Shown: piece by piece, positions 29,648 through 39,718 of the stretch
How the letters are laid out: the number at the start of each line of letters is the position of its first letter
How positions within the stretch are numbered: the first letter of the stretch is position 1
NCBI GenBank assembly: GCA_947500135.1
Contig: CANMQX010000001.1
Span: 372,001 to 436,000 of the forward strand
Length of the DNA: 64,000 nucleotides
Origin: an uncultured Paracoccaceae bacterium
Lineage (GTDB): Bacteria; Pseudomonadota; Alphaproteobacteria; Rhodobacterales; Rhodobacteraceae
Direction: 5' to 3'
Notes under the pieces: model-generated
Database searches by the model: none
The model's input: only the letters and a program-made list of their open reading frames with translations
What the model was told of the DNA's origin: nothing
Position numbers and translations under genes: made by a program

Positions 29648-30235
29648 ATGGCACGATTGGAACGCGGCGCATTGAGAGAGGCCTTGTTGAACGAAGTACG
29701 GGCCGTCTGCGCAGAAGACGGGGCCGAGGCCGTATCAATCACAAAAATTGGCAAACGTCTCGGTGTCAGTTCAGGCGCGCCGTTTCGGATTTTCCCATCG
29801 CGCGAACATATCTTTGCAGCATTGATCGAGGCGGAAATGGACCGCCTCAATCAGACATTCGAAGACATCTGGTCAGCGGCGGATGGCGACCCTCTCGCCC
29901 GGCTCAGTGCAATCTGCCAAGCCTATATTGATCATGCCTGGAAGGAACCCGCGATGTTCCGGCTGTCATTCTCGGTTTCGGCCAAGGCGATGGGTGCAAT
30001 GAAACTCCAGAAACTTGGGGAGGATGTTTATGACAAAGTACGACGCGCCGTAGCCGCGTGTTTGCCAGCGGATGCCAGCACCAACCAGATCGAAACGCGC
30101 AGCTACACCCTTTGGTCAACAATCCATGGGCATGTCATGTTGCGCATGACAGGGCAGATGGATGACCAAAACATCGAAATCACAGATGCTGCGTTCGTGG
30201 ATAATGCGGTGCAGAGTGTTGTAAATTCAGGCTAA
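29648..30235 (+). CDS. TetR/AcrR-family transcriptional regulator
   Basis: 195 residues. The N-terminal helix-turn-helix (about 10-55) reads VSITKIGKRLGVSSGAPFRIFPSREHIFAALI, typical of TetR proteins; the C-terminal ligand-binding part is helical (AYIDHAWKEPAMFRLSFS). It is one of two plus-strand genes inside the nuo cluster. Divergent from the membrane protein at 28717-29559, with which it forms a small cassette. The inducer is unknown. Confidence 0.9.
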   Translation: MARLERGALREALLNEVRAVCAEDGAEAVSITKIGKRLGVSSGAPFRIFPSREHIFAALIEAEMDRLNQTFEDIWSAADGDPLARLSAICQAYIDHAWKEPAMFRLSFSVSAKAMGAMKLQKLGEDVYDKVRRAVAACLPADASTNQIETRSYTLWSTIHGHVMLRMTGQMDDQNIEITDAAFVDNAVQSVVNSG

Positions 30236-30310
30236 CTGCCAAACGAGCCGCCACGACGCAACACGGCTTGTCCCGCAAGGTCCTTACAAAACCAACAGCA
30301 CTACCGCGTC

Positions 30311-31420
30311 TCAGCCTTCCTTGGCAAAGGCTGTCGCCTGCCCGATCCAGTCATCGCGCTCAATCCGGCCTTTGAACTTCAACCGGCTATCGACCCAGGC
30401 CACCTGCGCGGGTGTCCACTTTGCGATCTGGTCGAAATGCCAGAAACCCAGCTCATTCAGCACGCCTTCCAGCTTCGGACCAACACCGCTGATCTTTTTC
30501 AGATCATCGGCGCCGCCATCACGCGGGGCTGTTAATGTCTCGGGCCGTTCTTCGGCAACAGAATCCGGATTGGATTTTGACACAGGCTTGGCTGCTGATT
30601 TTGCGACTGCCTGCTGCTTGGTCACACCGGTTTCATCTGCCGGTTTCTTGGCGGCCGGTTTGGGCGCTTTCGCTTTGGCGGGATTCGCCTTTGGGGCGGT
30701 TTTGACCGCACCATCGTCGATCCATGGAGTCAACAACGGCACTTCGGTGCCATCAATCCGCTTGATCGTATCGCCAATATCAACCGCCGCCTGCACACTG
30801 GCATTATACTGGGTCTTGCCGCTGTCATGGTCTTTCAGGCTGGTCAGCCCTTTCAGCGGCTCCGCGGCATAGCGGCCATTCTGCGGCCCGGGTACAGGCA
30901 CTTTGCCTGCGGCCATTTCGTCAATAATTTCGGATAGACGGTCGGCGGTCAGGTCTTCGTAATAGTCCTTGCCAATCTGGGCCATAGGCGCGTTGGCGCA
31001 AGAGCCAAGGCATTCCACCTCTTCCCATGAAAACTTGCCATCGGCAGACAAGGCATGGGGTTGCTCGGCGATCTTGTCCTTGCAGACACCAATCAAATCC
31101 TCGGCCCCGCAAATCATGCAAGACAGCGTACCGCAGACCTGAATATGGGCAACCGCGCCCACGGGCTGCAACTGAAACATGAAATAGAATGACGCCACTT
31201 CCAACGCGCGGATAAAGGCAAGGTCCAGCATCTGTGCCACATGCTCAATCGCCGGACGGCTCAGCCAGCCTTCCTGTTCCTGCGCACGCCACAAAAGCGG
31301 GATAATCGCCGATGCCTGACGGCCTTCGGGGAATTTCTTCATCTGTCCTTCGGCCCAGGCCTGATTGGCAGGGGTAAAGGCGAAACTGTCAGGCTGATCA
31401 GGATGAAGGCGGCGGAGCAT
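30311..31420 (-). CDS. nuoE: NADH-quinone oxidoreductase subunit E with C-terminal HhH extension
   Basis: 369 residues, about twice the length of the core family. The thioredoxin-like 2Fe-2S domain has ligands Cys96, Cys101, Cys137 and Cys141 (CGTLSC and CLGSC). A Lys/Ala/Pro-rich linker (about 240-295) leads to a helix-hairpin-helix domain (300-369) homologous to that of the protein at 27618-28397. Extended E subunits occur in other alphaproteobacteria. GAGGTT precedes the ATG. The transcript would run downstream into the antisense of the TetR gene. Confidence 0.96.
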   Translation of the reverse strand: MLRRLHPDQPDSFAFTPANQAWAEGQMKKFPEGRQASAIIPLLWRAQEQEGWLSRPAIEHVAQMLDLAFIRALEVASFYFMFQLQPVGAVAHIQVCGTLSCMICGAEDLIGVCKDKIAEQPHALSADGKFSWEEVECLGSCANAPMAQIGKDYYEDLTADRLSEIIDEMAAGKVPVPGPQNGRYAAEPLKGLTSLKDHDSGKTQYNASVQAAVDIGDTIKRIDGTEVPLLTPWIDDGAVKTAPKANPAKAKAPKPAAKKPADETGVTKQQAVAKSAAKPVSKSNPDSVAEERPETLTAPRDGGADDLKKISGVGPKLEGVLNELGFWHFDQIAKWTPAQVAWVDSRLKFKGRIERDDWIGQATAFAKEG

Positions 31421-31558
31421 GAAGAACCTCGGTTATCAATCAGGAACGGCGACGGTCCAGCCCGCCACCTGTTGCGCACCGGGTTACACAGGACAGGCTG
31501 ATTTGACAACGGCCAGCACAAGCACTTTTTGCGTCGATTGCGCTGGCGCAAAGCCCGA

Positions 31559-31672
31559 TCAGTGTATTCCGGTCAGAAAGACGCCAAATGTGGTCAGGGC
31601 AAATACAGCCGTCGGCACCACGTTTACCCCACCCGCCAATAACAGCGCGGGCATCAGGCCCACCATCATCAT
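31559..31672 (-). CDS. 37-residue hydrophobic small protein, translationally coupled
   Basis: Starts at ATG 31672, which overlaps the stop codon of the upstream lipoprotein gene as ATGA, and ends at TGA 31559. The product is almost entirely hydrophobic: MMMVGLMPALLLAGGVN followed by a second apolar stretch (TAVFALTTFGVFLTG), so one or two membrane helices. The overlap is the same type used throughout this operon, which supports its being real. No homologue known to me. The 138 bases between it and nuoE hold no further gene. Confidence 0.5.
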   Translation of the reverse strand: MMMVGLMPALLLAGGVNVVPTAVFALTTFGVFLTGIH

Positions 31673-32004
31673 GCGCAAACGCCAGTATTCAACTGAAAGC
31701 CTTGGCCACCGGGCGCAATCGATCCACGACCTTCAGAGCGTAGTTCCGTCAGGATACCACCCAGATCACCCTCTGACAGGGTGGCAGCCGCCAGAATGGC
31801 GTCGGAATTGCCAGAATTGAACGTGCAGCCATTCGCCTCAACCGCTGTCACAAACCGTTCCTTGGCCGATTGCGGATTGACCACCGGGGCGGGCATCGGT
31901 TCCGGGATGGGCGCCGGCCGCGGGGCGGGCACACGGACCGGCACCGTACAGGCAGACAGGGCAACAATGGCGACAATGGCGACAAGGGGAAGATGACGGA
32001 TCAT
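31669..32004 (-). CDS. Small lipoprotein between nuoD and nuoE
   Basis: 111 residues. Signal MIRHLPLVAIVAIVALSAC (lipobox LSAC), a Pro-rich spacer (RPAPIPEPMPAPVV), then a small domain with two Cys (NGCTFNSGN ... NTGVC) likely disulfide linked. In the domain, SDAILAAATLSEGDLGGILTEL looks like a helical repeat. Unknown function, probably outer-membrane anchored. Confidence 0.7.
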   Translation of the reverse strand: MIRHLPLVAIVAIVALSACTVPVRVPAPRPAPIPEPMPAPVVNPQSAKERFVTAVEANGCTFNSGNSDAILAAATLSEGDLGGILTELRSEGRGSIAPGGQGFQLNTGVCA

Positions 32005-32102
32005 GGCACGGGTTCCTCACAATTGGCAGGTTCAAACCGAACCTAGCTTTGCCGCACGACGATGACCAGCTTTGGTCTGCGCCGGACGAGGATTTCTGCC
32101 GA

Positions 32103-32258
32103 TCAGAACAGTGCGCGCGCCAGATCCAGCAGGAACACTGCCGCGGCACCGGCAATCGCGGCCTTGACCAACCGGTTCCGGCCCCGCGCAACCAATGCCC
32201 CTGCAATACCGGCCCCGGCACCAATCAACAGAAGCCAGACGTCAAATGTGATTGTCAT
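32103..32258 (-). CDS. 51-residue membrane protein
   Basis: Starts at ATG 32258 (MTITFDVWLLLIG). Two short membrane segments separated by a basic loop (ARGRNRLVKA). It is 13 bases downstream of another small membrane-protein gene and 98 bases upstream of the lipoprotein gene. No recognised family. Confidence 0.55.
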   Translation of the reverse strand: MTITFDVWLLLIGAGAGIAGALVARGRNRLVKAAIAGAAAVFLLDLARALF

Positions 32259-32271
32259 CTTGGTACTGCTT

Positions 32272-32469
32272 TCATTCCGCCGCAGGCAGCGACGCGCTGG
32301 CAAAGAATTCGGCGAACCCGTACCACAGAATTGCAACTGAAACCGCGATCCCCACGACACCGCCAAACACGATACCGGTCATAGATCGGCGAAACATGCG
32401 GGACACGGCAGCAGACACAAAAAACCCACCGGCGATCAAGAAACCAAGCAGAATATCAGCAACGCTCAT
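32272..32469 (-). CDS. 65-residue membrane protein downstream of nuoD
   Basis: Two membrane segments (about 4-22 and 31-55) with a basic link (SRMFRRSM). It follows the nuoD stop by 42 bases. No recognised family; position and size resemble the small accessory genes of other Rhodobacteraceae nuo clusters. Confidence 0.6.
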   Translation of the reverse strand: MSVADILLGFLIAGGFFVSAAVSRMFRRSMTGIVFGGVVGIAVSVAILWYGFAEFFASASLPAAE

Positions 32470-32511
32470 CGGCCTTGGCCACCTATTTCTGTGCCCGGCG
32501 ATCCCAGCGGA

Positions 32512-33750
32512 TCACCGATCAATTTCACCAAAGACGACATCCATCGTGCCGATAATCGCGGCCACATCAGCCAACTGATGACCACCTGCCACATGATCCA
32601 TCGCCTGCAAATGCAGGTATCCGGGGGCGCGCAGCTTGGCACGGTAGGGCTGGTTTGTGCCATCGGCCACCAGATAGACACCAAATTCACCCTTCGGGGC
32701 CTCCACAGCGGCATAAACCTCACCGGCAGGGACATGGAAGCCTTCGGTGTAAAGCTTGAAGTGATGGATCAGCGCTTCCATCGATGTCTTCATCTCACCG
32801 CGTGTCGGCGGGGTCATTTTGCCCCGCGCCATCACATCACCGGGCTCATTGCGCAGCTTTTCGCAGGCCTGACGGATGATATGAACCGACTGACGCATCT
32901 CTTCCATCCGGCAAAGATAGCGATCATAGCAGTCGCCATTCTTGCCAATAGGCACCTGAAACTCGAACTCATCATAGCATTCATAAGGCTGGGCACGGCG
33001 CAAATCCCAGGCGAGGCCGGACCCACGGACCATGACACCGGAAAAGCCCCATTCCTGAATGTCTTCCTCGGTCACGACACCGATATCGCAGTTACGCTGT
33101 TTGAAAATCCGGTTTTCGGTCAACAACCCGTCGATATCAGCCAACACAGCGGGGAATTCGACGGCCCATTGATCGATATCCTCGATCAATTCGGGCGGCA
33201 GGTCCTGATGCACGCCGCCGGGGCGGAAATAAGCGGCGTGCAAACGGGCACCACAGGCGCGCTCATAAAACACCATCAGCTTCTCGCGTTCCTCAAAACC
33301 CCATAGCGGCGGGGTCAGCGCGCCGACATCCATGGCCTGCGTCGTGACGTTCAGCAGGTGATTCAACACCCGGCCAATCTCGGAATACAAAACCCGGATC
33401 AGGGAGGCGCGACGGGGCACTTCGGTCCCTGTCAGTTTCTCGATGGCCAGACACCAGGCATGTTCCTGGTTCATCGGGGCCACGTAATCAAGACGGTCGA
33501 AATACGGCAGGTTCTGCAGGTAGGTACGCGATTCCATCAGCTTTTCAGTGCCACGGTGCAGCAGGCCGATATGCGGATCGCAGCGTTCGACAATTTCACC
33601 ATCCAGCTCCAGCACCAGACGCAGCACGCCGTGGGCGGCTGGGTGCTGTGGGCCGAAATTGATGTTAAAATTGCGAATCTGCTGTTCATCCGTGGCGGCG
33701 TCGGTCGAGCCGTCATCATAAGTGTTCACACGGATATCGCCGTCCATCAT
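32512..33750 (-). CDS. nuoD: NADH-quinone oxidoreductase subunit D
   Basis: 412 residues from ATG 33750 (a second ATG follows at once). Conserved [14 protein letters not shown] with the quinone-site His, [12 protein letters not shown], and the C-terminal [23 protein letters not shown]. It forms the quinone pocket with NuoB. The ATG overlaps the stop of the upstream sulfotransferase gene as ATGA. Confidence 0.98.
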   Translation of the reverse strand: MMDGDIRVNTYDDGSTDAATDEQQIRNFNINFGPQHPAAHGVLRLVLELDGEIVERCDPHIGLLHRGTEKLMESRTYLQNLPYFDRLDYVAPMNQEHAWCLAIEKLTGTEVPRRASLIRVLYSEIGRVLNHLLNVTTQAMDVGALTPPLWGFEEREKLMVFYERACGARLHAAYFRPGGVHQDLPPELIEDIDQWAVEFPAVLADIDGLLTENRIFKQRNCDIGVVTEEDIQEWGFSGVMVRGSGLAWDLRRAQPYECYDEFEFQVPIGKNGDCYDRYLCRMEEMRQSVHIIRQACEKLRNEPGDVMARGKMTPPTRGEMKTSMEALIHHFKLYTEGFHVPAGEVYAAVEAPKGEFGVYLVADGTNQPYRAKLRAPGYLHLQAMDHVAGGHQLADVAAIIGTMDVVFGEIDR

Positions 33751-34646
33751 CCTGTCATCCTCGCGCGGTTTTCCTGCCAACGATCCGGCAGTGGGCCAAT
33801 ATTGCGTGCGACCCATTCGTAATGTTCATTCAACAGTTTCAGCGCCCGGGGGCGCAGTTTTTCCAACATCACGACCTCGGGCCCTTGGTGGACCGGGGCC
33901 GCCACATCGGGCGTTACAGGGCTAATACCAAGGAAATCCGCAAGATGCGAGATGCCATTCTGCCCCATGACGTTTTCTGTGAACGCGATCATCAGACGGT
34001 CTTCGGGGATCACCCGGCGCAGCTTGCGAATGATATTCGGGTAATCGCCACGTTCCAGAATATGCGTCTCCTGCCCCCGATTCAGCATCCGGTAAAGGAT
34101 GTTATTGGCCTTCTTTTCATAGACTTCATGGCTTTGGCGCTGACGGCGGGCCTGCATGCGGATATGCGACCAAAGCCGGTCCAGCGGGTCACGGATCAGA
34201 AACAGCACCCGTGTCTGCGGTGACAGGGCGATCATCCGGGCCAGCATCTCATCCGGCAAGGTCGCGTAATTCGGGGTGATATCAGCAAACAGCTTTACGC
34301 CCTCCACACGACCGGTCAGCCAATTGGCATAGGCCTGATCATCCGCCCGGTCACCCTCAATCACCGCTATCAGGTTTTTCATGTCAGAGATTCGGCGCGT
34401 CACATTCGTCACCTGCCAGCCCCTGCCAGCCTGCTCTGCCTGTTCGCGCAGATCGCGTAACTCGCGTAAACGGACCCTGAACGCAGCCACCTGCCGGTCG
34501 CGCGCATCCACATCAAACGTATCCCAATAATGGGCTTCTTTCACAGCAGGCAGTGAACATTCGGGGTGGTCGTGTAGATAGCGGTACAGCCAGGATGTTC
34601 CGGCCTTGGTCGCCCCGACACAGAACATAATAGCTGGCTCAGCCAT
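33747..34646 (-). CDS. Sulfotransferase-family protein inside the nuo cluster
   Basis: About 299 residues from ATG 34646 ([11 protein letters not shown]); ATG 34652 is an alternative. The 5'-phosphosulfate-binding loop [14 protein letters not shown] (11-24) and a 3'-phosphate-binding region ([17 protein letters not shown]) identify a PAPS-dependent sulfotransferase fold. Its start overlaps the GFA-like gene and its end overlaps nuoD, so it is translated as part of the operon. The acceptor is unknown; nothing ties it biochemically to complex I. Confidence 0.88.
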   Translation of the reverse strand: MAEPAIMFCVGATKAGTSWLYRYLHDHPECSLPAVKEAHYWDTFDVDARDRQVAAFRVRLRELRDLREQAEQAGRGWQVTNVTRRISDMKNLIAVIEGDRADDQAYANWLTGRVEGVKLFADITPNYATLPDEMLARMIALSPQTRVLFLIRDPLDRLWSHIRMQARRQRQSHEVYEKKANNILYRMLNRGQETHILERGDYPNIIRKLRRVIPEDRLMIAFTENVMGQNGISHLADFLGISPVTPDVAAPVHQGPEVVMLEKLRPRALKLLNEHYEWVARNIGPLPDRWQENRARMTG

Positions 34647-35067
34647 CCCCATCCGGCGCAAACATGGCAAAAACCTCAGCCTCGGTCATGGTCTTGGTCT
34701 CAGCTGCCAACGCGTAGTTGCCGGGCTTTTTGTCGATGAAAACCTGCATGCCGATCTCGAATTGGGAGGGATCTTCGAACGCCTGAATGGACACATGCTG
34801 ATTCTGCCCATCCTGCGTCTGCCACAGCAGCGAGGAGCCACATTCGCGACAAAACAGCCGCTCACCCCATTCGGACCCTTTGTAAGACCCAACCGGGGCG
34901 CCATCGTCAAACGCAACCGACGAACCACAATCAACCGACAGATACATACCCCCCGACCATTTGCGGCACATCCCGCAATGACAGGCCCCTGCCCCAAGAC
35001 CGCCGACGGTCGGTGTCGCAGTGAAACTGCAAGCCCCGCACATGCATTTGCCCGGAAGTGCTGACAT
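34639..35067 (-). CDS. GFA-family zinc-binding protein (Mss4-like fold)
   Basis: 142 residues. Zinc ligands of the GFA type: CMCGAC (Cys8, 10, 13), CHCGMC (Cys29, 31, 34) and CREC (Cys73, 76). The founding member accelerates formaldehyde-glutathione adduct formation, but most members have no assigned role. Its ATG shares a base with the nuoC stop (TGATG). Confidence 0.92.
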   Translation of the reverse strand: MSALPGKCMCGACSFTATPTVGGLGAGACHCGMCRKWSGGMYLSVDCGSSVAFDDGAPVGSYKGSEWGERLFCRECGSSLLWQTQDGQNQHVSIQAFEDPSQFEIGMQVFIDKKPGNYALAAETKTMTEAEVFAMFAPDGDG

Positions 35068-35678
35068 CAGCTTGCCTTCTCGTCTTTCTTCTCATCCCCC
35101 GGCAGGATGTATTCGGCACCTTCCCAGGGCGACATGAAATCAAACTGGCGGTATTCCTGGACCAAATTGACCGGTTCATAGACAACGCGCTTTTGCACTT
35201 CATCATACCGCACCTCGGTATAGCCGGTGGTCGGGAAATCCTTGCGCAGCGGATGGCCACGGAAACCATAATCCGTCAAAAGGCGGCGCAAATCAGGATG
35301 GCCGGAAAACAGAATGCCAAACATGTCGAACACTTCGCGTTCAAACCAGTTGGCCGATGGATGCACGGACATGATGGATGGCAACATATCCTCTTCACGG
35401 ATCTGGACGCGCAGCCGGATACGGTGGTTCTGATACATGCTCAGAAAATGATACACGACATCAAAACGCTTGGCCCGGCTGGGATAGTCCACAGCCGTGA
35501 TATCAACCAGCGACGAAAACTTGCAGGTCGCATCGGTTTTCAGAAACTCGACAAAGCTGACCAATGATGAAGGGGCGACCGTGACCGTCAATTCATCATG
35601 CACAACCTCCCAGGACAGGACGCAATCGGTGCGCTTGAGTTCCAGATGGGCGCCCAGTTCGTTCAATGCTTCGGTCAT
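35067..35678 (-). CDS. nuoC: NADH-quinone oxidoreductase subunit C
   Basis: 203 residues from ATG 35678 (MTEALNELG), chosen because AGGAG precedes it and the longer frame runs into the upstream gene. Conserved [38 protein letters not shown] is diagnostic of the 30-kDa subunit. The C-terminus is acidic and charged. C and D are separate genes, unlike the fused enterobacterial form. Confidence 0.98.
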   Translation of the reverse strand: MTEALNELGAHLELKRTDCVLSWEVVHDELTVTVAPSSLVSFVEFLKTDATCKFSSLVDITAVDYPSRAKRFDVVYHFLSMYQNHRIRLRVQIREEDMLPSIMSVHPSANWFEREVFDMFGILFSGHPDLRRLLTDYGFRGHPLRKDFPTTGYTEVRYDEVQKRVVYEPVNLVQEYRQFDFMSPWEGAEYILPGDEKKDEKAS

Positions 35679-35694
35679 CTGACCCGTCTCCTGT

Positions 35695-36572
<878 letters not shown>

Positions 36573-36712
36573 TCAGTCCCTGACCTAAGCGGCGGACCCG
36601 CCAAGGTCAAGCAGGCAACGCCGTATCACAACCATGATCAGACCATGGAATGGGCACTGAAACACCTTTTCAGACAAAGCAATTATTAATCCAACCGGGC
36701 TAGCGTCAGAGC

Positions 36713-38140
36713 ATGGAAAGCGTCAGCAAAAATATGCGCCACAAACCCGATGAAACCCAGCGGCTGCCGAAACGCATCATCAAAACCGCCCTGGCCAACG
36801 GTGTGACCGGCGTCGTCGTCAGCGTGGGGCTTGCCCTATGGATGGCTGCAAGGGTCAATGATGTGGCGTCCGAACATGCGCGCAGCCTGTTTGAAACCGC
36901 GATCCAGACTGAATTGGCGGGCATCGCCGTGACAACACAGGATTACGCCTATTGGGATCTGGCCTATGCCCTTGTAGCCGCCCGCGACGACGACGGGCTT
37001 TACGACAATTTCGGCTCTGGCGCGACAGAAAGCCCCACTTTCGATTTCATCTTCCTGATCAGTGCTGATGGGGTGCCCCTCTACGGTTATGCGTCAGGGG
37101 GTGAGGCGTCTGACCTTTCGGTGGTTGACCGGGCGCTGGTCCGGCAATTGCGGCCACAGCTTTTGGCCCTGCCGCTTGAACCCTACAACACTCTTGCGGA
37201 TTTTGCTGTGATTGACGGGCAAGTGGCCGCGTTTGCAGCAGGGCGCATTCAGCCTGATGACATTACGGGCATGACGGTGGATGACTTCCCGATGATGGTG
37301 GCGGGCAAATGGCTGTCAGAAAGCCGGATGGTCGCAATCGGTGAACAGGTCCTGTTGGAAAATGTCCACCTCCACACCGTTTATGACACACACGATAGTG
37401 ACCAAGAAACACACGACCATGATCAAACGACATTGGACCTGACCGACATTAACGGGCAGGAAATCGGCTATGTCAGCTGGACCCCGCCGCGCCCGGGCTC
37501 TGCGTTGCTTGCTGCTGCCCTGCCAGTGGTCTTGGGCCTGTCATTGCTGACTTTATGTGCAACATCCTACGTCAGCCGGGCGGCGGCCAAACAAACCGCC
37601 GCCTTCCTGCGTGAAAAGACCAAGGCACGCACCGACGAATTGACAGGGTTGATGAACCGCGCGGGGTTGGATGATCTGATCAATGACGGTCCCGTGACCG
37701 ATGCGCTGGAACATGGGCATGTGGCCGTCATCTATCTGGACCTGAACGGGTTCAAACTGCTCAACGACAAACTGGGGCATGATGCGGGCGACCTTGCCTT
37801 GCAGATATTGGCAGAGCGGATCAGCGGTGCCGTGCGCGAAAATGACCATGTCGTGCGGCTTGGCGGCGATGAATTCCTGTGCCTGCTGATCGATCCGGCA
37901 CCCTGCCAGACAGCATCCTTCGTGGCCAACCGGATCGCATCAGCCACGCGACCACATGTGCGCATCGGCGATGATGCACATACGGTCCGGCCATCGCTCG
38001 GCGTCGCTGTCGCAACACCCGACATCCCGTGGAACCAGCTTCTTAAAAACGCCGACAGGGCGATGTATCGGGCCAAAGCGCAGGGCACGCTAGAACCTGT
38101 CTTTTACGCAGATGGGATCGTTCAGGCGCAGGTCGCCTAA
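36713..38140 (+). CDS. Diguanylate cyclase with CHASE4 sensor domain
   Basis: 475 residues. Membrane helices at about 30-48 and 264-284 enclose a periplasmic CHASE4-type sensor (DYAYWDLAYALV, then FDFIFLISADG). A GGDEF domain follows: TDELTGLMNRAGL, DLNGFKLLND, and an intact GGDEF at 384-388. The product-inhibition I site RxxD (REND, 375-378) stands five residues before it. It should make c-di-GMP in response to an extracellular cue. No EAL domain. The gene is on the plus strand between nuoA and nuoB, convergent with nuoA and divergent from nuoB. Confidence 0.93.
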   Translation: MESVSKNMRHKPDETQRLPKRIIKTALANGVTGVVVSVGLALWMAARVNDVASEHARSLFETAIQTELAGIAVTTQDYAYWDLAYALVAARDDDGLYDNFGSGATESPTFDFIFLISADGVPLYGYASGGEASDLSVVDRALVRQLRPQLLALPLEPYNTLADFAVIDGQVAAFAAGRIQPDDITGMTVDDFPMMVAGKWLSESRMVAIGEQVLLENVHLHTVYDTHDSDQETHDHDQTTLDLTDINGQEIGYVSWTPPRPGSALLAAALPVVLGLSLLTLCATSYVSRAAAKQTAAFLREKTKARTDELTGLMNRAGLDDLINDGPVTDALEHGHVAVIYLDLNGFKLLNDKLGHDAGDLALQILAERISGAVRENDHVVRLGGDEFLCLLIDPAPCQTASFVANRIASATRPHVRIGDDAHTVRPSLGVAVATPDIPWNQLLKNADRAMYRAKAQGTLEPVFYADGIVQAQVA

Positions 38141-38218
38141 GACAGGAAGCGCGAAAGCCTCGGCAGGTTTTACGGCGAAACGTGAGCGGGCGTCAGGATC
38201 GCAACGATGCGCGTCGCA

Positions 38219-38575
38219 TCATTCCCATTCCAACGCGCCCTTTTTCCATTCATAGGCAAAGCCAATGGTCAGCACAGCCAGGAACACCATCATCGACCAA
38301 AAGCCGACCAGCGAAATATCCGCAAATGCGACCGCCCAAGGGAACAGAAACGCGACTTCCAGGTCAAAGATGATGAACAGGATCGACACCAGATAGAACC
38401 GGACGTCGAACTTCATCCGGGCATCATCAAACGCGTTGAAACCACATTCATAGGCCGACACTTTTTCCGGGTCAGGGTTACGCACTGCCACGATGGCAGC
38501 TGCTAGAATCAGGATCAGGCCAAGCGCGATAGCCAGCCCAAGGAAAATCATGATCGGCAGATATTCAGATAGCAT
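38219..38575 (-). CDS. nuoA: NADH-quinone oxidoreductase subunit A
   Basis: 118 residues, three membrane helices, with the conserved [39 protein letters not shown] region (Cys on the cytoplasmic loop). ATG 38575 was taken as the start. A TTG at 38584 has a better-spaced AAGGAAAG before it and may be used instead. First gene of the nuo cluster, with a predicted promoter at 38641-38669. Confidence 0.96.
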   Translation of the reverse strand: MLSEYLPIMIFLGLAIALGLILILAAAIVAVRNPDPEKVSAYECGFNAFDDARMKFDVRFYLVSILFIIFDLEVAFLFPWAVAFADISLVGFWSMMVFLAVLTIGFAYEWKKGALEWE

Positions 38576-38640
38576 TTCCGGCAACGGGCTTTCCTTTCGG
38601 CAAGGCAACACCTGAGGCGCGCCTGTCTTTCGCTAACCGT

Positions 38641-38669
38641 TGCATAGCGCTGGCCAAACCAAGGGTCAA
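38641..38669 (-). promoter_or_regulatory. Predicted nuo operon promoter
   Basis: On the minus strand: TTGACC (38669-38664), 17-base spacer, TATGCA (38646-38641). The predicted start is near 38634, giving a leader of about 59 bases before nuoA. Confidence 0.55.
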
Positions 38670-38704
38670 CCAAACCCCGCATCGCAGTAACCGCTTTTTG
38701 AAGG

Positions 38705-39646
38705 TTATTCAGCCCGGTCCGCAACCGGCTGACGCGGGGACAACACAGCACCAGCCACCGCCAGGAACGAAACGCCATGCGATTGGCCATTGGCCCGATC
38801 CAGACCGCCAGCAATCAGATCAGCCGTCTCGGTCAGGTTGTCCATCTGCTGATCAGACAGCCAGAACATGGCATACATACCCAAGGTGAAATCACCGGGC
38901 AGTTCGGTAATCTCAACCCGACAACCACCATCAATCGCGGTAAAGCGCTCGGATGTCACGGTTACCGCCCCATTGGGCAGGACCAGCATCGTCTGCTGAT
39001 CGCTATCGGATTGTTCAATGACTTTCGCTGCGACCCGAACAACCATCGGCTGCGCCGGGTTTTCAGGGTCGGACACCTGCGGGGCGATAATCGCCACATC
39101 GAAAAAGCCGTTCTTATCCGTCGTACCCGTCAGGATACGGCCCCGACGCGCATTCGGCTGCAGTGCAAATTGACGGCGCGCAACAGACGGCGAACAGGGC
39201 ACATCAATCGACCCACGCAAGCGCAACCGCAGCACGGGGCCTGCCACCATCAACAAACCAAGGCCGATCTGTAGCAGCATCATCAACGCACCGGCCGCCA
39301 GAACGGCCAGAATTACCAGCATGATCAACGCGGCACTGACATATTCAGGCGGGGCCAGCAGGCTCAAGCCTTTGATACCCGGGGCCGCCAACGCAAGCAC
39401 GGTCACAGCAATCGACAGGCTGATCGTCTCTAACGGGACATTGGGGAAAAGCGCTACATGACCAGACACCAACAATGCAACTGCAATCGCAGCCATTGTT
39501 GCACGATCGGGGCTAATGAAGCCCGGATCAATCAGCGATCCCATCAACAGGATCGCAACGGGAATCGCAACTGCCAACGCCACAAGGCGGCGCAAGCGAC
39601 TGATACGATAGATCATTTGGTCTGGTGTCGGCCAATCAAACTGCAT
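38705..39646 (-). CDS. Membrane protein of unknown function
   Basis: 313 residues. About five membrane segments in the first 145 residues, then a soluble domain of about 165 residues with a beta-rich pattern (VVRVAAKVIEQ, AVTVTSERFTAIDGGCRVEITELPGDF). ATG 39646 follows AAAGGGG. It lies between the leucine operon and nuoA on the same strand, but the nuo promoter is downstream of it. No family recognised. Confidence 0.65.
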   Translation of the reverse strand: MQFDWPTPDQMIYRISRLRRLVALAVAIPVAILLMGSLIDPGFISPDRATMAAIAVALLVSGHVALFPNVPLETISLSIAVTVLALAAPGIKGLSLLAPPEYVSAALIMLVILAVLAAGALMMLLQIGLGLLMVAGPVLRLRLRGSIDVPCSPSVARRQFALQPNARRGRILTGTTDKNGFFDVAIIAPQVSDPENPAQPMVVRVAAKVIEQSDSDQQTMLVLPNGAVTVTSERFTAIDGGCRVEITELPGDFTLGMYAMFWLSDQQMDNLTETADLIAGGLDRANGQSHGVSFLAVAGAVLSPRQPVADRAE

Positions 39647-39718
39647 CTGGTACCCCTTTCATGGGCCCAGACAACTCTGAAAATCAGTCCAAAGTGAGAC
39701 GGAAATCTGACGATTGCC

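Noticed and set aside
36583-36610. Possible nuoB promoter TTGACC with TTAGGT
   Set aside because: The -10 is too far from consensus; kept only as a note under nuoB.
38206-38220. GATGCG-CGT-CGCATC hairpin after the cyclase gene
   Set aside because: Six-base arms at the nuoA stop with no U run; too weak to call a terminator.
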